This document shows, one piece after another, positions 26,728 through 36,003 of a DNA stretch of 64,000 nucleotides. Under the pieces are notes generated by a model, which made no database searches, was not told where the DNA came from, and worked only from the letters and a program-made list of their open reading frames with translations. Origin of the DNA: an uncultured Prevotellaceae bacterium (GTDB taxonomy: Bacteria; Bacteroidota; Bacteroidia; Bacteroidales; Muribaculaceae); NCBI GenBank assembly GCA_947306175.1, contig CAMZFV010000011.1, positions 1 through 64,000 of the forward strand, given 5' to 3'. The translations under genes were made by a program, and so were the position numbers. The stretch's first letter is position 1. Each line of letters opens with the position of its first letter.

Positions 26728-28410
26728 ATGAGACAATTGTTGTTTGTTCTAGCTTGCTTGTTGTTGACTGCTCTCGACAGCGATGCCATTGTCAAGTATG
26801 CGGGGGGAGACATTTCGCTGTTGACCAATTATGAGGAGCATGGGGCTATTTACTATAATGAGAATGGTGCTAGAATCACCAATATGCTCAGTTATCTCAA
26901 GGACACTGGATTTAATGCAATGCGTGTCAGGCTGTTTGTCGATCCCTCAAGGGCAAGCGCCGAAGATCAAGACGAGGGCGTATGTCAGGATTTACCTTAC
27001 GTGAAGGCCTTGGGTCAGCGTATCAAGGCTGCAGGTTTCAAACTGCTGCTCGACATTCATTACAGCGACACCTGGACTGATCCCGGCCAGCATTCAACAC
27101 CTGGCTCATGGACCGTAACCAGTGCCCTAGGTGATAGTGTCTATCATTACACACTCAGAGTGCTCAATGCCATGAAATCGGCGGGTGCCACGCCCGATTT
27201 CATCCAGGTGGGTAACGAGGTGACCTACGGCATGTTGTGGCCTACTGGGCATTGCTATCCCAGCGGAGCCAATTATGGCTCGGGCACGTTTGCTAATTTT
27301 GCCAACTATCTCAAGCAAGGCATCAAGGCTTGCCGTGAGGTGTGCCCGTCGGCCCAAATCGTTGTCCATACCGAAATGGGCCGCACCAGCAATGTGACCT
27401 CGTTCTACAACACACTCAAGAATTACACGACAGATTTCGACATCATCGGCTTGAGTTATTATCCTTATTGGCATGGTGACTTATCAGTGCTCAATAGCCT
27501 ATTGACTGAACTCGAATACTCTTATCCCACCAAGCAGATACAAATCGTGGAGACTGGCTATCCCCATGCTTACTATCCCAGTGGAGCTTCCTATGACCTG
27601 CAATCCACATGGCCTGCGACCGAAGCCGGGCAAAAGGCCTTTGCTACGGCGCTGGTGACAACCCTTAACGCCCATAACTCGGTGACGGGCCTCTACTGGT
27701 GGTTCCCAGAAGCCAACGAGTACGGCATTAACTACAGTAACCATGTGACCACCGACTGGTATAACTGCGGATGGTGGGATAACGCCAATGGCCAGGTAAT
27801 GGATGCCATGTTTGAAGCAGTCAATTTCCTTGAAGGTAGCAGTGAAGAACCATCAGACAGTACCAGCCTGTACATTGTTGGTGGTGTGGGCAACTGGAGC
27901 CTGACAGAACCGATGGGCAAAATGACCAATCTGGGCAATGGCATATATGTTGATACGCTCTCTGTCAATGCATCCATCTATTTTGTGTTTGCTGATGGCG
28001 GCCCTGACTTGTGGAATAACGATTGGACTGCTTTCAACAGTACTTACCGCTATGGTCCTACATCGACAACGACCATTACCACTGGAACCCAGTATGCCAT
28101 TGCTAAGCGCAACAATAATTATTCTTACTATTTTACTGGTGATGGCAGCGACTATCTCTTCACGTTTGATGCCGATAACCTGACTTTCAAGATTGAAGTA
28201 ATTGAGCCTCAACCAACCGTACTGCTTGGAGATGTCGATGATGATGGTGTGGTGTCAATCAAGGACGTCACAATGCTGATTGATTATCTACTGGGCTCAT
28301 GGATGGGTGTTCTCAACACAGTGAACGCCGATGTGAACTGTGATCAGGGAATCAGTGTCGCCGATGTCACGATATTGATAGATATGCTGCTGTCTGCTTC
28401 TGGAAGATAA
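26728..28410 (+). CDS. GH53 endo-beta-1,4-galactanase with dockerin repeats
   Basis: A 560-residue secreted enzyme with a signal peptide ending near residue 20. The GH53 catalytic domain (about 22-375) contains FNAMRVRLFVDP, DIHYSDTWTDPG and the acid/base segment IQVGNEVTYGMLW, whose Glu is catalytic. The nucleophile Glu is in IQIVETGYPH. It would cut pectic arabinogalactan. A beta-rich domain starting SLYIVGGVGNWS (about 380-495) resembles SusE/SusF-type starch-binding modules. Two dockerin-type calcium repeats end the protein (GDVDDDGVVSIKDV and ADVNCDQGISVADV). Confidence 0.92.
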   Translation: MRQLLFVLACLLLTALDSDAIVKYAGGDISLLTNYEEHGAIYYNENGARITNMLSYLKDTGFNAMRVRLFVDPSRASAEDQDEGVCQDLPYVKALGQRIKAAGFKLLLDIHYSDTWTDPGQHSTPGSWTVTSALGDSVYHYTLRVLNAMKSAGATPDFIQVGNEVTYGMLWPTGHCYPSGANYGSGTFANFANYLKQGIKACREVCPSAQIVVHTEMGRTSNVTSFYNTLKNYTTDFDIIGLSYYPYWHGDLSVLNSLLTELEYSYPTKQIQIVETGYPHAYYPSGASYDLQSTWPATEAGQKAFATALVTTLNAHNSVTGLYWWFPEANEYGINYSNHVTTDWYNCGWWDNANGQVMDAMFEAVNFLEGSSEEPSDSTSLYIVGGVGNWSLTEPMGKMTNLGNGIYVDTLSVNASIYFVFADGGPDLWNNDWTAFNSTYRYGPTSTTTITTGTQYAIAKRNNNYSYYFTGDGSDYLFTFDADNLTFKIEVIEPQPTVLLGDVDDDGVVSIKDVTMLIDYLLGSWMGVLNTVNADVNCDQGISVADVTILIDMLLSASGR

Positions 28411-28468
28411 TACTTCCAATAATCAATAATACATGAATAACCATTAACGAAACCGAAAAAGACCAATT

Positions 28469-30763
28469 ATGAAGAAGTTATTAATTGCAGTTATATTCTT
28501 GCTGACGTTGAGTATAGGTTATGCCCAATTGGGAAATGATAAGTGTTCCTTACCAGGAGATGTCGGCCTTTTTTTAGACGAGACTGAAAACCTGCCACGC
28601 ATGTTGTCGTCAAATGTTGAGCAAATATCATCATATGTCGCACCGAGGATTGTGAATGGAGTCAAGATGATTGATGCTTTCATTGCTGTTGACAACAATG
28701 GTGTTGTGGATGCCTTGAGGAAGGAGGGTGTAATGATCAACTGTGAGTTTGACGGCTTTGTTACTGCCAGAGTTCCTGTTAGCTGTCTGGAGCGGATTTC
28801 TTTGTTGAACGGTGTCAAGGATGTGTCGATCAGTCGGGCTCTGGATTTGTGTACAGACAGCACCTTGAGCGTTACCCATGCTGGGCAGGTCATTAATGGC
28901 TTTCAGAACGACTTGCCACAGGATTATGATGGTAGTGGCGTGATTGTTGGTATTATCGATTGCGGATTTGATTATCAGCACAGTGCATTCAAATCAACCT
29001 CGGATCCCACTAAAACCCGCATCGTCAGAATATACGATCCAGAAAAAACTACAGGCCACGTTGTCACGTTGGAAGGTAATACTCTGCCCGGGTCTGTATT
29101 CATGGGAGAAGAAATTGACACTTTGCGATATGATGTAACTTCAACACATGGCACCCACACGGCAAGCATTGCTGCTGGTCGTCACGTTAATGGCTATGGT
29201 GGCATGGCTCCAGGTGCTGACATCGTGTTGTGTGCATCACGCACGTTGAATACCGGTATCAGTGAAACCGAAGTAATCAATTGCATCAAGTATATCTATG
29301 CCTATGCTGACAGTGTGGGCAAACCCTGCGTCATCAGTGTGAGTGCAAGCACATCTGCAGGGGCACATGATGGTAAAGACTACTTGTCACAGGCCATAAT
29401 GCAATTAGTGGGACCAGGACGTATTTTCGTCATAGCGGCAGGGAATAATGCCTCACAGGATTATTATGCTTATGGATTGGGCACAAAGGACAAACCAGCA
29501 AATTTCTTGATTGATTGTAAAAGCAATTATCTGAATGATGATAATTATCAATATAACAATCTGCTCTTTGAAACATGGATTCGCCAGTTAGATGCTCGTC
29601 CTGCCTTGAAATTTCACATTCTAGACAAGAGGACCAACAAAATCGTGTGGGAATCGGCGCCAGTGACTTCAACATCCACTTTCTACAGTGGTGAATTCAG
29701 TGATTATTTTGAACCAGACCCTTCTTTAGGCAATGTGGGCTATATGTATGCCAAGATATCCATGAGGGTATATAATGGTAAGTTTGTTATAACTTCCAAG
29801 ATTATCAACCTTAAGTCTAAGTCTTATGTAATTAATGCAGAGGGCCAGCGCATCAGCAATTATCGCATTGGTATGAGTGTGTATCCTCGTTTTGTTGAGC
29901 GTTTTGATTTGGATAACTGGATGGGAACTGGTGTTGGACGATTTGGTACAATGACAGAACCTGTTTATATTGATTCAATCTCTTCAGAGGGCGATACGGT
30001 CACAGTGAGAATGGATAATTTCTATGTCATTCCTGACAACTCATGTTCGATAGGCAGTTATGCGGTGTGTGATTCAGTGATTTCGGCTGGGGCTTATGCG
30101 GCGAGGAATTCTTATTTTTCTATGCTCTGGAATGATACGATCTATGATTCTTGGATAAGCGTTGGCAATATATATTCAGCATCGAGTTATGAGGCTCCTG
30201 GCTGCGGCCCAACGGGTAAAGCGCTTCCCACCATCACTGCACCTGGCTATCATGTCGTAGCAGCAGGTAGCCAATACTCCTACATGAATTCTGATTATCG
30301 CGGTGAACTGGTCATGAGGGATGACGAGGGAAGCGTTTGGGGCGTCATGACGGGTACTTCGATGGCCGCTCCTACGGTAGCCGGCATCATTGCCCAATGG
30401 CTGCAGTTGTACCCCAATTTGACCACGAGCCAAATCAAGGAGGTAATAGCGCAGACGGCGATAAAGGATCAATTCACTAATGCCACTTACCAATTCGGGC
30501 CGAATGGCAAGATTGATGCGCTTGCTGGGATCATCTATCTCATCAAGAATGATCCTTCCTTTATGCTTGGTGATGTAAATGGTGATGGGATGGTATCAGT
30601 TCTGGATGTGTCGTTGATGATCGACCAACTTCTGGGTGGCAATGTGCCTGGGTTTAATCCGATTGTTGCCGATATCACTCAGGATGGCCGCTTTTCCATT
30701 AGGGATGTTGTCATACTCATTGACATGCTGCTTGAGAATAGCGGCGGCGGGGAAGATGACTGA
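28469..30763 (+). CDS. Secreted subtilase (S8) with C-terminal dockerin repeats
   Basis: A 764-residue protein with a signal peptide ending near YA-20. The catalytic triad is present: Asp in VGIIDCGFD (near 165), His in THGTHTAS (near 228) and Ser in GTSMAAPTVAG (near 630). About 400 residues separate His and Ser, so a large beta-rich insertion sits in the catalytic domain. The C-terminus has two dockerin-type repeats (GDVNGDGMVSVLDV and ADITQDGRFSIRDV). It is the first of a tandem pair of paralogues 27 bases apart, downstream of GH53. Confidence 0.93.
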   Translation: MKKLLIAVIFLLTLSIGYAQLGNDKCSLPGDVGLFLDETENLPRMLSSNVEQISSYVAPRIVNGVKMIDAFIAVDNNGVVDALRKEGVMINCEFDGFVTARVPVSCLERISLLNGVKDVSISRALDLCTDSTLSVTHAGQVINGFQNDLPQDYDGSGVIVGIIDCGFDYQHSAFKSTSDPTKTRIVRIYDPEKTTGHVVTLEGNTLPGSVFMGEEIDTLRYDVTSTHGTHTASIAAGRHVNGYGGMAPGADIVLCASRTLNTGISETEVINCIKYIYAYADSVGKPCVISVSASTSAGAHDGKDYLSQAIMQLVGPGRIFVIAAGNNASQDYYAYGLGTKDKPANFLIDCKSNYLNDDNYQYNNLLFETWIRQLDARPALKFHILDKRTNKIVWESAPVTSTSTFYSGEFSDYFEPDPSLGNVGYMYAKISMRVYNGKFVITSKIINLKSKSYVINAEGQRISNYRIGMSVYPRFVERFDLDNWMGTGVGRFGTMTEPVYIDSISSEGDTVTVRMDNFYVIPDNSCSIGSYAVCDSVISAGAYAARNSYFSMLWNDTIYDSWISVGNIYSASSYEAPGCGPTGKALPTITAPGYHVVAAGSQYSYMNSDYRGELVMRDDEGSVWGVMTGTSMAAPTVAGIIAQWLQLYPNLTTSQIKEVIAQTAIKDQFTNATYQFGPNGKIDALAGIIYLIKNDPSFMLGDVNGDGMVSVLDVSLMIDQLLGGNVPGFNPIVADITQDGRFSIRDVVILIDMLLENSGGGEDD

Positions 30764-30790
30764 CGTAATGAGGTATTAAATGCTTAACAG

Positions 30791-33025
30791 ATGAGAAATA
30801 GGGTTCTGCTTTTCGTTTTATGTACATGCTACTGTGTGGTGGCCATAGCACAGCCGGCCTTGCCATCTTCGGTGCAAGAGTTCATGGACGAGCAGTCTTA
30901 TAGAGTCTTGATGACTTCACAGTCATTCCCGTCGAGGTATGTGTCACCAAGGATGGTTGATGGGCGTGAAATGGTGGATGCGTTCATTGCTATACGACAC
31001 GAGGGTGTGATTCAAACCTTGCAAACTGAGGGCGTAGTTGTCAACTGCCTATTTGATGGGTTTGTCACCGCTCAGATTCCAGTGGACAGGCTGATTCGCA
31101 TTTGTCGGTTGCCTGGGGTTGATGACGTTGAAATCAGTGAGCGTGTTGAACTCTGTACTGATTCAACGATGAGTGTCACCCATGCGGCTCAGGTGATAGA
31201 TGGCGCGTGTTATGGTTTGCCTCAGGATTACGATGGGCGCGGTGTGATTGTCGCTATCATCGACAAGGGCTTTGATTTCCAGCATCGTGCATTCAGGAGT
31301 GGCGATTACCCTGCCAGCACTCGCATTGTCAGGATTTACAACACTCAGGATAATAGTGGACATACTGCGTATTACAATAAGAGCATCAGGCTGCCGGGGT
31401 CGGTATTCATGGATGATGAGATCTTATCTCTGACGACCGATTGCCAGGGCGCCACACACGGGACCCACACGGCGGGAATTGCTGCGGGTTCCCACGTCAA
31501 TGGTTACGGTGGCATGGCGCCAGGGGCCGATATCGTGTTGTGTGCCATCAGCAATATTGAAGGGAACTTGTCGGTGGTGGAGTTGGCTAATTGCGTCCGT
31601 TACATTGACTGTTATGCTGATAGTGTGCAGCAGCCGTGCGTGATGAGTTTAAGCATCAGTGTTCCTGCGGGCCAGCATGACGGAAATGACTATTTCTCCA
31701 GGGCGGTTTCTCAAGTGTTGGGCAAGGGGCGTATCTTTGTGATTTCGGCTGGGAATACGGGCAATAAGCCCTATTATGCCCACAAAGTGGTGACTCCTGA
31801 CGATCCGATTCACCTGCTGTTTCATAGCAAGAGTGAAACCAATGCCGATTCCACTTACAAATATACCACGATGCTGTCCCAGATTTGGATGAGGAACCCT
31901 GGGAAGCGGTTTTACTATAAGTTTCATATTCTTGACCTCAACACCAGCTCCATCGTGTGGGAATCTCAGCAGTATGCCGAAGGGATAAAAATCAGTTCCA
32001 CTGAATTTCAGGATTATTACAGCTATGATGCGTCGGCTGATACTGAGGGCTATATTAAGACTACCCGAAACACCTCATCCGACGGCAAGCGCTCTTGCTT
32101 GAGTATTAACATTCACAACCTGGTTTCTCGGCAGTATTCTGTCGTGGGTGGCAAGAAAAAGAGCCGCTACGCGTTAGGTGTCACGGTCTATCCTCAGACC
32201 GATGACTTGTGTGATATTGATGCGTGGGTGGGTAACTCCTTTGCAGGCTTTGGCACTTATAATGGTGCCGTCACCGAGCCTGATGGCGTGGTAGTGCCTG
32301 CCTATTATACCAATGGCAATGATTCCTGCTCGATAGGCACCTATGCGGTAAACTCTTCAATCATATCGGCGGGTGCTTTTACGGCACGCAATCGCTATTT
32401 TTCCTATTTCCAGAATAAGGTGGTGACCGACTTTTCTGAGGATTTGGGCGATATCGCCTCTTTCTCGAGTTATCAGTTAGCGGGCGCGGGACCCACAGGA
32501 GAAGCCTTGCCGACAATCTGTACACCTGGAGTCAATGTGGTGTCCTCGGTGAGCCGTTATTCTTATTTTGTCGATGGCCATCCTGAAACTGTCATGAAAA
32601 CGGCTGATGGCAGCTACTGGGGCGTCATGACGGGTACGTCGATGTCGGCACCGACGGTGGCGGGCATCATCGCCCTGTGGTTGCAGGCCAATCCTGATTT
32701 GACACCTGCCGAAGTGAAGGATGTTCTAGCCCAAACGGCCATTCATGACAGTTTCACTATGGGTGCCAATGGTGCTCACTTCGGGCCCAATGGCAAGATT
32801 GACGCAATGGCAGGTTTGCGCAAGGTGCTGGAAGATATGGGCTGTCGCATAGGCGACGTCGATGCTAATGGCGAGGTCGATATCAATGACTTGACTTGTC
32901 TCATTGATTACCTGTTGGGAATGGATCCGGCTGGTTTTTCGGTCTATGGAGCCGACCTTGATGGCGATGGAAAAATCAGCATCGCCGATGTGACGATGCT
33001 GATCGATTTCTTACTTGGTGTCTAG
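30791..33025 (+). CDS. Second secreted subtilase (S8) with dockerin repeats
   Basis: A 744-residue paralogue of the preceding gene, similar along its whole length. Examples are the shared propeptide pattern (VDAFIAI..GV) and the segment HVNGYGGMAPGADIVLCA. The triad is Asp in VAIIDKGFD (near 155), His in THGTHTAGIAAG (near 226) and Ser in GTSMSAPTVAG (near 616). It ends in two dockerin repeats (GDVDANGEVDINDL and ADLDGDGKISIADV) whose loop residues fit calcium binding better than its neighbour's. Tandem duplication followed by divergence is the likely origin. Confidence 0.93.
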   Translation: MRNRVLLFVLCTCYCVVAIAQPALPSSVQEFMDEQSYRVLMTSQSFPSRYVSPRMVDGREMVDAFIAIRHEGVIQTLQTEGVVVNCLFDGFVTAQIPVDRLIRICRLPGVDDVEISERVELCTDSTMSVTHAAQVIDGACYGLPQDYDGRGVIVAIIDKGFDFQHRAFRSGDYPASTRIVRIYNTQDNSGHTAYYNKSIRLPGSVFMDDEILSLTTDCQGATHGTHTAGIAAGSHVNGYGGMAPGADIVLCAISNIEGNLSVVELANCVRYIDCYADSVQQPCVMSLSISVPAGQHDGNDYFSRAVSQVLGKGRIFVISAGNTGNKPYYAHKVVTPDDPIHLLFHSKSETNADSTYKYTTMLSQIWMRNPGKRFYYKFHILDLNTSSIVWESQQYAEGIKISSTEFQDYYSYDASADTEGYIKTTRNTSSDGKRSCLSINIHNLVSRQYSVVGGKKKSRYALGVTVYPQTDDLCDIDAWVGNSFAGFGTYNGAVTEPDGVVVPAYYTNGNDSCSIGTYAVNSSIISAGAFTARNRYFSYFQNKVVTDFSEDLGDIASFSSYQLAGAGPTGEALPTICTPGVNVVSSVSRYSYFVDGHPETVMKTADGSYWGVMTGTSMSAPTVAGIIALWLQANPDLTPAEVKDVLAQTAIHDSFTMGANGAHFGPNGKIDAMAGLRKVLEDMGCRIGDVDANGEVDINDLTCLIDYLLGMDPAGFSVYGADLDGDGKISIADVTMLIDFLLGV

Positions 33026-33051
33026 ACTTCTAACACCTAAAGCTTAAAGCC

Positions 33052-34575
33052 TTATTTCGTTACGTCGATGAGGTTGTGGCCCGTCATCTCGGCGGGTTGC
33101 GGCAGGCTCATGATGTGAAGGATGCTGGGAGCTACATCGGCCAAGCGACCGTTGTTGATGATGAGTTCGGGATCCTCGGTGACGTAGATGATGGGGACGG
33201 GGTTCAGCGAGTGGGCTGTGTTGGGAGTGCCGTCGCTGTTGATGGCGTGATCGGCATTGCCGTGGTCGGCGATGATGATGACCTCATAGCCCGTGGCGCG
33301 TGCCGCTTCGACGGTGTCGTGAACGCAGCGGTCAACGGCCTTGACGGCCTGGGTGATGGCGTCATACACACCTGTATGTCCCACCATATCGCCGTTGGCA
33401 TAGTTTACTACGATGAAGTCGTACTTATCCTCGCGAATGGCGGCTACCAGTTTGTCGCGCACTTCATAAGCGCTCATTTCGGGCTTCAGGTCATAGGTGG
33501 CAACATCGGGCGAGGGCACCAGGATGCGGTCTTCGCCTTCAAAGGCTTGCTCCCTGCCACCGCTGAAGAAGAAGGTGACGTGGGCATATTTCTCGGTCTC
33601 GGCGATGTGCAGCTGGCGTTTGCCCAGGCTGGACAGGTATTCTGACAGGGTGTTGTCAACATTCTCCTTGGGGAAGAGCACGTGCACGTCCTTGAAGGTG
33701 GGGTCATAGGGGGTCATGCAGTAATATTGCAGCCCCTTGATGGTGGTCATGCCGTCGCCAGGTTTGTCCTCTTGGGTGAGGGCGATGGTGATCTGTTTGG
33801 CGCGGTCGTTGCGGAAGTTGAAGAAAATAATCACATCGCCTTCCTGGATACGGCTATCAACGGTGCTGTTGACAATGGGCTTGATGAACTCGTCGGTCAC
33901 GCCCTCGTCGTAGGACTCCTGAATGGCACGCACCATGTCGTCGCTCTTCTTGCCGATGCCCTGTGTGAGCATGTCGTATGCCACCTTGATGCGGTCCCAG
34001 TTGTTGTTGCGGTCCATCGCATAGTAACGGCCGATGACGGTAGCCACCGCGCCGGTGCTCTGATTGCAGTGCTCCACAACTTGGTTAACGAAGCCCTTAC
34101 CGCTCTCGGGGTCAGTGTCGCGTCCGTCCATGAAGCAGTGGATATATACCCGCTCCAATCCGTATTCCTTTGCGATGTCGCACAAGGCCATCAGGTGGCC
34201 CAGCGAGCTGTGTACACCTCCCGTACTGGTCAAGCCCATGATGTGCAGCGCCTTGCCTTGCTCCTTGGCGTAGGTGTAAGCATTTACAATCTCGGGATTT
34301 TTCAATATTGACCCGTCCTGGATGCTCTTGTTGATTTTCACCAGATCCTGATAGACGACGCGTCCGCCACCGATGTTCAAGTGGCCCACCTCGCTGTTGC
34401 CCATCTGCCCGTCAGGAAGACCCACATCCTCGCCGCAGGCACGTAGCGTGCTGTGGGGATAGGCCTGGCGGAGGAAGTCCAGGTAAGGCGTCGGAGTGCT
34501 GTAAATAGCGTTGCTGTGACCCTTGGGGCCCTCGCCCCAACCGTCTAATATCATTAATAAAGCTTTCTTTCCCAT
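33052..34575 (-). CDS. gpmI: 2,3-bisphosphoglycerate-independent phosphoglycerate mutase
   Basis: A 507-residue, two-Mn2+ alkaline-phosphatase-fold enzyme interconverting 3- and 2-phosphoglycerate. LLMILDGWG at the N-terminus gives the first metal Asp. The catalytic serine lies in [14 protein letters not shown] near residue 62. The second metal site is seen in [12 protein letters not shown] and ADHGNADHA. Length is typical. It converges with the second subtilase gene. Confidence 0.97.
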   Translation of the reverse strand: MGKKALLMILDGWGEGPKGHSNAIYSTPTPYLDFLRQAYPHSTLRACGEDVGLPDGQMGNSEVGHLNIGGGRVVYQDLVKINKSIQDGSILKNPEIVNAYTYAKEQGKALHIMGLTSTGGVHSSLGHLMALCDIAKEYGLERVYIHCFMDGRDTDPESGKGFVNQVVEHCNQSTGAVATVIGRYYAMDRNNNWDRIKVAYDMLTQGIGKKSDDMVRAIQESYDEGVTDEFIKPIVNSTVDSRIQEGDVIIFFNFRNDRAKQITIALTQEDKPGDGMTTIKGLQYYCMTPYDPTFKDVHVLFPKENVDNTLSEYLSSLGKRQLHIAETEKYAHVTFFFSGGREQAFEGEDRILVPSPDVATYDLKPEMSAYEVRDKLVAAIREDKYDFIVVNYANGDMVGHTGVYDAITQAVKAVDRCVHDTVEAARATGYEVIIIADHGNADHAINSDGTPNTAHSLNPVPIIYVTEDPELIINNGRLADVAPSILHIMSLPQPAEMTGHNLIDVTK

Positions 34576-34621
34576 ATTGGTTCTGAATTTTACTTGTTTT
34601 TTATCTGTTTGATTTGGGCAA

Positions 34622-34629
34622 CAAAGGTA
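34622..34629 (-). promoter_or_regulatory. -7 element of gpmI
   Basis: TACCTTTG on the minus strand, about 47 bases before the ATG at 34575. Confidence 0.65.
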
Positions 34630-34635
34630 CTAAAA

Positions 34636-34665
34636 AGACTTTAGACTTTAGACCTTAGACCTTAG
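34636..34665. repeat. TTAGACx heptamer array
   Basis: Four tandem TTAGACT/TTAGACC heptamers lie just upstream of the gpmI promoter. This copy lacks the GCATCCGC core seen in other members of the family. Confidence 0.6.
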
Positions 34666-34718
34666 TTTTTGCAAGATTTTTAAATTAAAGTATAGCGGCT
34701 TGGCGGCTTAGCGTGAGG

Positions 34719-35819
34719 TCAATTATTTGTTTTCGTGGAGGGTGTGATGGTGATGACGGCGTACTCAGAGTCGGTGCCGATGCGGAATTTGCCGCCCCAG
34801 ATGCCTATGCCCGAGCTGACGTAGTAATCGGTCTTATCGCGGGAGTATTTGCCATAGTCGCATTCATACATCCTGCGCGTGACCCAGTTCAGAGGCCATA
34901 CCTGCCCACGGTGGGTGTGGCCGCTCAGCTGAAGGTCAACGCCGTTCTGCTCTGCTTCCTCAAGTTGGAAGGGCTGGTGGTCAAGCATGATGATGTAATT
35001 GCTTTTGTCAATGCCTTGCAGCAGTTGAGCGACGGTCTTGCGCTGGCGGTTACTACGGTCATCGCGTCCCACGATGGTCACGCCATCGATGGTGACGGTG
35101 CTGTCACGCAACAGGACAATGCCCGTCTGACCGATAAGGTCGATGGCGCGGTCGATGCCCGTGATGTACTCGTGGTTGCCCAGACATGCGAGGGTGGGTG
35201 CTGTGAGGCGTTTCAATTCTTCGGCAGTGCCTTGTTCCTTGAGGGGACGCACGTTACCGTCGATGATATCCCCGGCGATAAGTACCAAGTCAGGCTGCTC
35301 AGCATTGATCATGTTTATCCATCGTCCCACCTCGGCACGGCGGTTGTGGAAACCTGCGTGCAGATCACTGAGCATGACAATCTTGAGCGGGCGCTCAAGC
35401 GGCTTGTCGGTCGTGAGGTGGATTTCTTTGCGCTGCTTGTTGTGGTAGTGGATATTGCCGCCGATGAAGGTTACCAGCATCACACCCGCCAGTGCCAGCG
35501 ACGTGATGGCATTGCTCTTGAGCCAGGACGCGGGCACGAGATGGATAAGGCGCCCGATGTCGAGCAGGAGAAACGCCATGAGCAGGTAGAACATGATGAC
35601 CAGCCATGAGTTGCCGATTTCGTACATCGCCGTCGCCATGGGCATGGGCACGCTGTCGCTCTTGAACTGGAAGACCATGCAGGCCAGTGCCGCCAGCATA
35701 ACTAGCATAACAACGACCTTTACGGGTGTAGAGAACGGCAGCAAGCGCCATACGTGCCACGACACATAACCTTGCATGACCAGCATCACGGTCAATGCCA
35801 CTATAATGAATTTTGCCAT
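34719..35819 (-). CDS. Membrane-anchored metallophosphoesterase
   Basis: A 366-residue protein. Four hydrophobic segments occupy the first 115 residues. A calcineurin-like phosphoesterase domain then shows all metal-ligand motifs: VMLSDLHAGFHN, VLIAGDIIDG, CLGNHEY and LSGHTHRGQVWP. This resembles the YkuE/YaeI group, whose members act on membrane lipids such as UDP-diacylglucosamine, but the substrate here is unknown. The ATG at 35819 is chosen because it begins the first membrane helix. A palindromic repeat lies in its leader. Confidence 0.88.
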   Translation of the reverse strand: MAKFIIVALTVMLVMQGYVSWHVWRLLPFSTPVKVVVMLVMLAALACMVFQFKSDSVPMPMATAMYEIGNSWLVIMFYLLMAFLLLDIGRLIHLVPASWLKSNAITSLALAGVMLVTFIGGNIHYHNKQRKEIHLTTDKPLERPLKIVMLSDLHAGFHNRRAEVGRWINMINAEQPDLVLIAGDIIDGNVRPLKEQGTAEELKRLTAPTLACLGNHEYITGIDRAIDLIGQTGIVLLRDSTVTIDGVTIVGRDDRSNRQRKTVAQLLQGIDKSNYIIMLDHQPFQLEEAEQNGVDLQLSGHTHRGQVWPLNWVTRRMYECDYGKYSRDKTDYYVSSGIGIWGGKFRIGTDSEYAVITITPSTKTNN

Positions 35820-35830
35820 ATTATAGTTTT

Positions 35831-35900
35831 TGTAGAGACGCAAAATTTTGCGTCACATTTCATTCATCTGTTTGGAGACGCAAGATTTTGCGTCTCTACA
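35831..35900. repeat. Paired GACGCAAAATTTTGCGTC palindromes
   Basis: Two self-complementary arms (35831-35854 and 35877-35900) are also inverted copies of each other, matching at 23 of 24 bases. The right arm is duplicated inside the helicase gene at 21412. The element lies in the 5' leader of the phosphoesterase gene, downstream of the -7 box at 35924-35931. Confidence 0.85.
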
Positions 35901-35923
35901 TGCCTAAAACCTATTTTATACGG

Positions 35924-35982
35924 CAAAAGTAGTAAAATTGCGGTCTTGCAATCCCTAAATTGATAATAATTAACTAACTTTG
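35924..35982. promoter_or_regulatory. Divergent promoters of the phosphoesterase and RNA helicase genes
   Basis: TACTTTTG on the minus strand (35924-35931) and TAACTTTG on the plus strand (35975-35982). The plus-strand box lies 22 bases before the helicase ATG. Confidence 0.65.
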
Positions 35983-36003
35983 TAGCAGAAATCGTCGATA
36001 ATA

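Noticed and set aside
33076..34311. Frames opposite gpmI
   Set aside because: Shadow frames of a well-supported enzyme.
35754..35963. Frame giving a VETQNFASH-type peptide
   Set aside because: It is translation of the palindromic repeat, not a gene.
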